A program made the translations under genes and the position numbers. From Methanosarcinales archaeon (lineage in GTDB: Archaea; Halobacteriota; Methanosarcinia; Methanosarcinales; Methanogasteraceae), in the NCBI GenBank assembly GCA_030666765.1, contig DAOUXE010000106.1, forward strand, positions 1 through 5,379: a stretch of 5,379 nucleotides of DNA. The letters run 5' to 3'. Below the pieces are notes generated by a model, which saw only the letters and a program-made list of their open reading frames with translations, did no database searches and was not told the DNA's origin. Below, piece by piece: positions 5,147 to 5,379 of the stretch; positions within the stretch are counted from its first letter, which is position 1; each line of letters opens with the position of its first letter.

Positions 5147-5269
5147 ACGAATGGGCTTTGGGACAGTATTAGCCAACCAACCACTCCATCACCCCGCAAC
5201 TCATCTCTGCAAATTCGACCACGCACCACCGTTGCAGACGTATCCGGAATCGTTAAAAGGGCAAGCCCC

Positions 5270-5278
5270 AATAAATAA
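5270..5278 (+). promoter_or_regulatory. candidate TATA box for gene at right edge
   Basis: AATAAATAA would place a transcript start near 5300, just before the GGTGAT ribosome binding site at 5305-5310. There is no clear BRE, since the sequence before it is GCCCC. Confidence 0.35.
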
Positions 5279-5304
5279 CCTACCCAAATGCAGGCTCGAT
5301 GTAG

Positions 5305-5310
5305 GGTGAT
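5305..5310 (+). promoter_or_regulatory. archaeal ribosome binding site for right-edge gene
   Basis: GGTGAT matches the complement of the 16S rRNA 3' end and ends six bases before the ATG at 5317. It overlaps a second ATG at 5309 in another frame, which would have no site of its own; this decides the start. Confidence 0.45.
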
Positions 5311-5316
5311 GAAAAG

Positions 5317-5379
5317 ATGTGTGTACTCCAAACTGAATCGGTCCCATTTTTGTTCTATTTTAGTACTGGAGCGAAAGTA
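5317..5379 (+). CDS. 5' end of an unidentified protein, runs off the window
   Basis: The first 21 codons are MCVLQTESVPFLFYFSTGAK followed by V, open to the window edge. Support comes from the TATA box and well-placed GGTGAT upstream, not from homology, since the fragment is too short to assign. An alternative frame from the ATG at 5309 (MKRCVYSKLNRSHFCS) is also open to the edge but lacks a ribosome binding site. The gene would diverge from mptA across about 235 bases that hold both promoters and little else. Confidence 0.35.
   Translation, partial: MCVLQTESVPFLFYFSTGAKV

Noticed and set aside
5255..5268. Minus-strand terminator-like GGGCTTGCCC followed by TTTT
   Set aside because: The stem is only 3-4 bp with a minimal loop, and no minus-strand gene is seen upstream for it to end.
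5086..5331. 81-residue minus-strand frame upstream of mptA
   Set aside because: It begins at TTG without a ribosome binding site, spans the mptA promoter and ribosome binding site, and resembles no family.

Overview
The window looks archaeal, probably from a methanogen or a relative that makes methanopterin (Methanomicrobia-grade Euryarchaeota; ANME-1 or Syntrophoarchaeum-like lineages are possible but cannot be resolved here). The reasons are a clear GTP cyclohydrolase MptA, several BRE/TATA-like promoters set about 25-30 bp before likely starts, a leaderless-looking argC, and a GGTGAT-type ribosome binding site.

Left part (1-1619): the 3' portion of a large AAA/ABC-type ATPase with a C-terminal DUF3696-like tail. 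It overlaps by ATGA a PIN-domain nuclease gene, which is itself split into two overlapping reading frames. An ATPase plus small nuclease has the architecture of several two-gene defence or toxin modules. This part is visibly richer in A+T than the genes to the right and is the best candidate for an accessory, possibly undescribed, system.

Middle-left (1620-2441): a spacer with two possible promoters, a 58-residue two-helix membrane protein, and, 2 bases later, a YjbQ/UPF0047-family gene (secondary thiamine-phosphate synthase-like). These two look like one small operon.

Middle (2442-3048): 607 bases with no ordinary gene but unusual structure. It holds several perfect inverted repeats, one of them in competition with a second pairing. 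It also holds a 16-codon ORF with a good ribosome binding site, a strong rightward promoter at 2737, a strong leftward promoter at 2882 with a 24-codon leaderless ORF, and a GC-rich hairpin just before the argC promoter. It may be a structured RNA locus or the remains of an IS200/IS605-type element.

Right part (3049-5379): argC (arginine biosynthesis) on the plus strand converges on mptA (methanopterin biosynthesis) on the minus strand, with a perfect hairpin over the argC stop codon. Beyond mptA, a divergent promoter and a good ribosome binding site announce a plus-strand gene that runs off the window.
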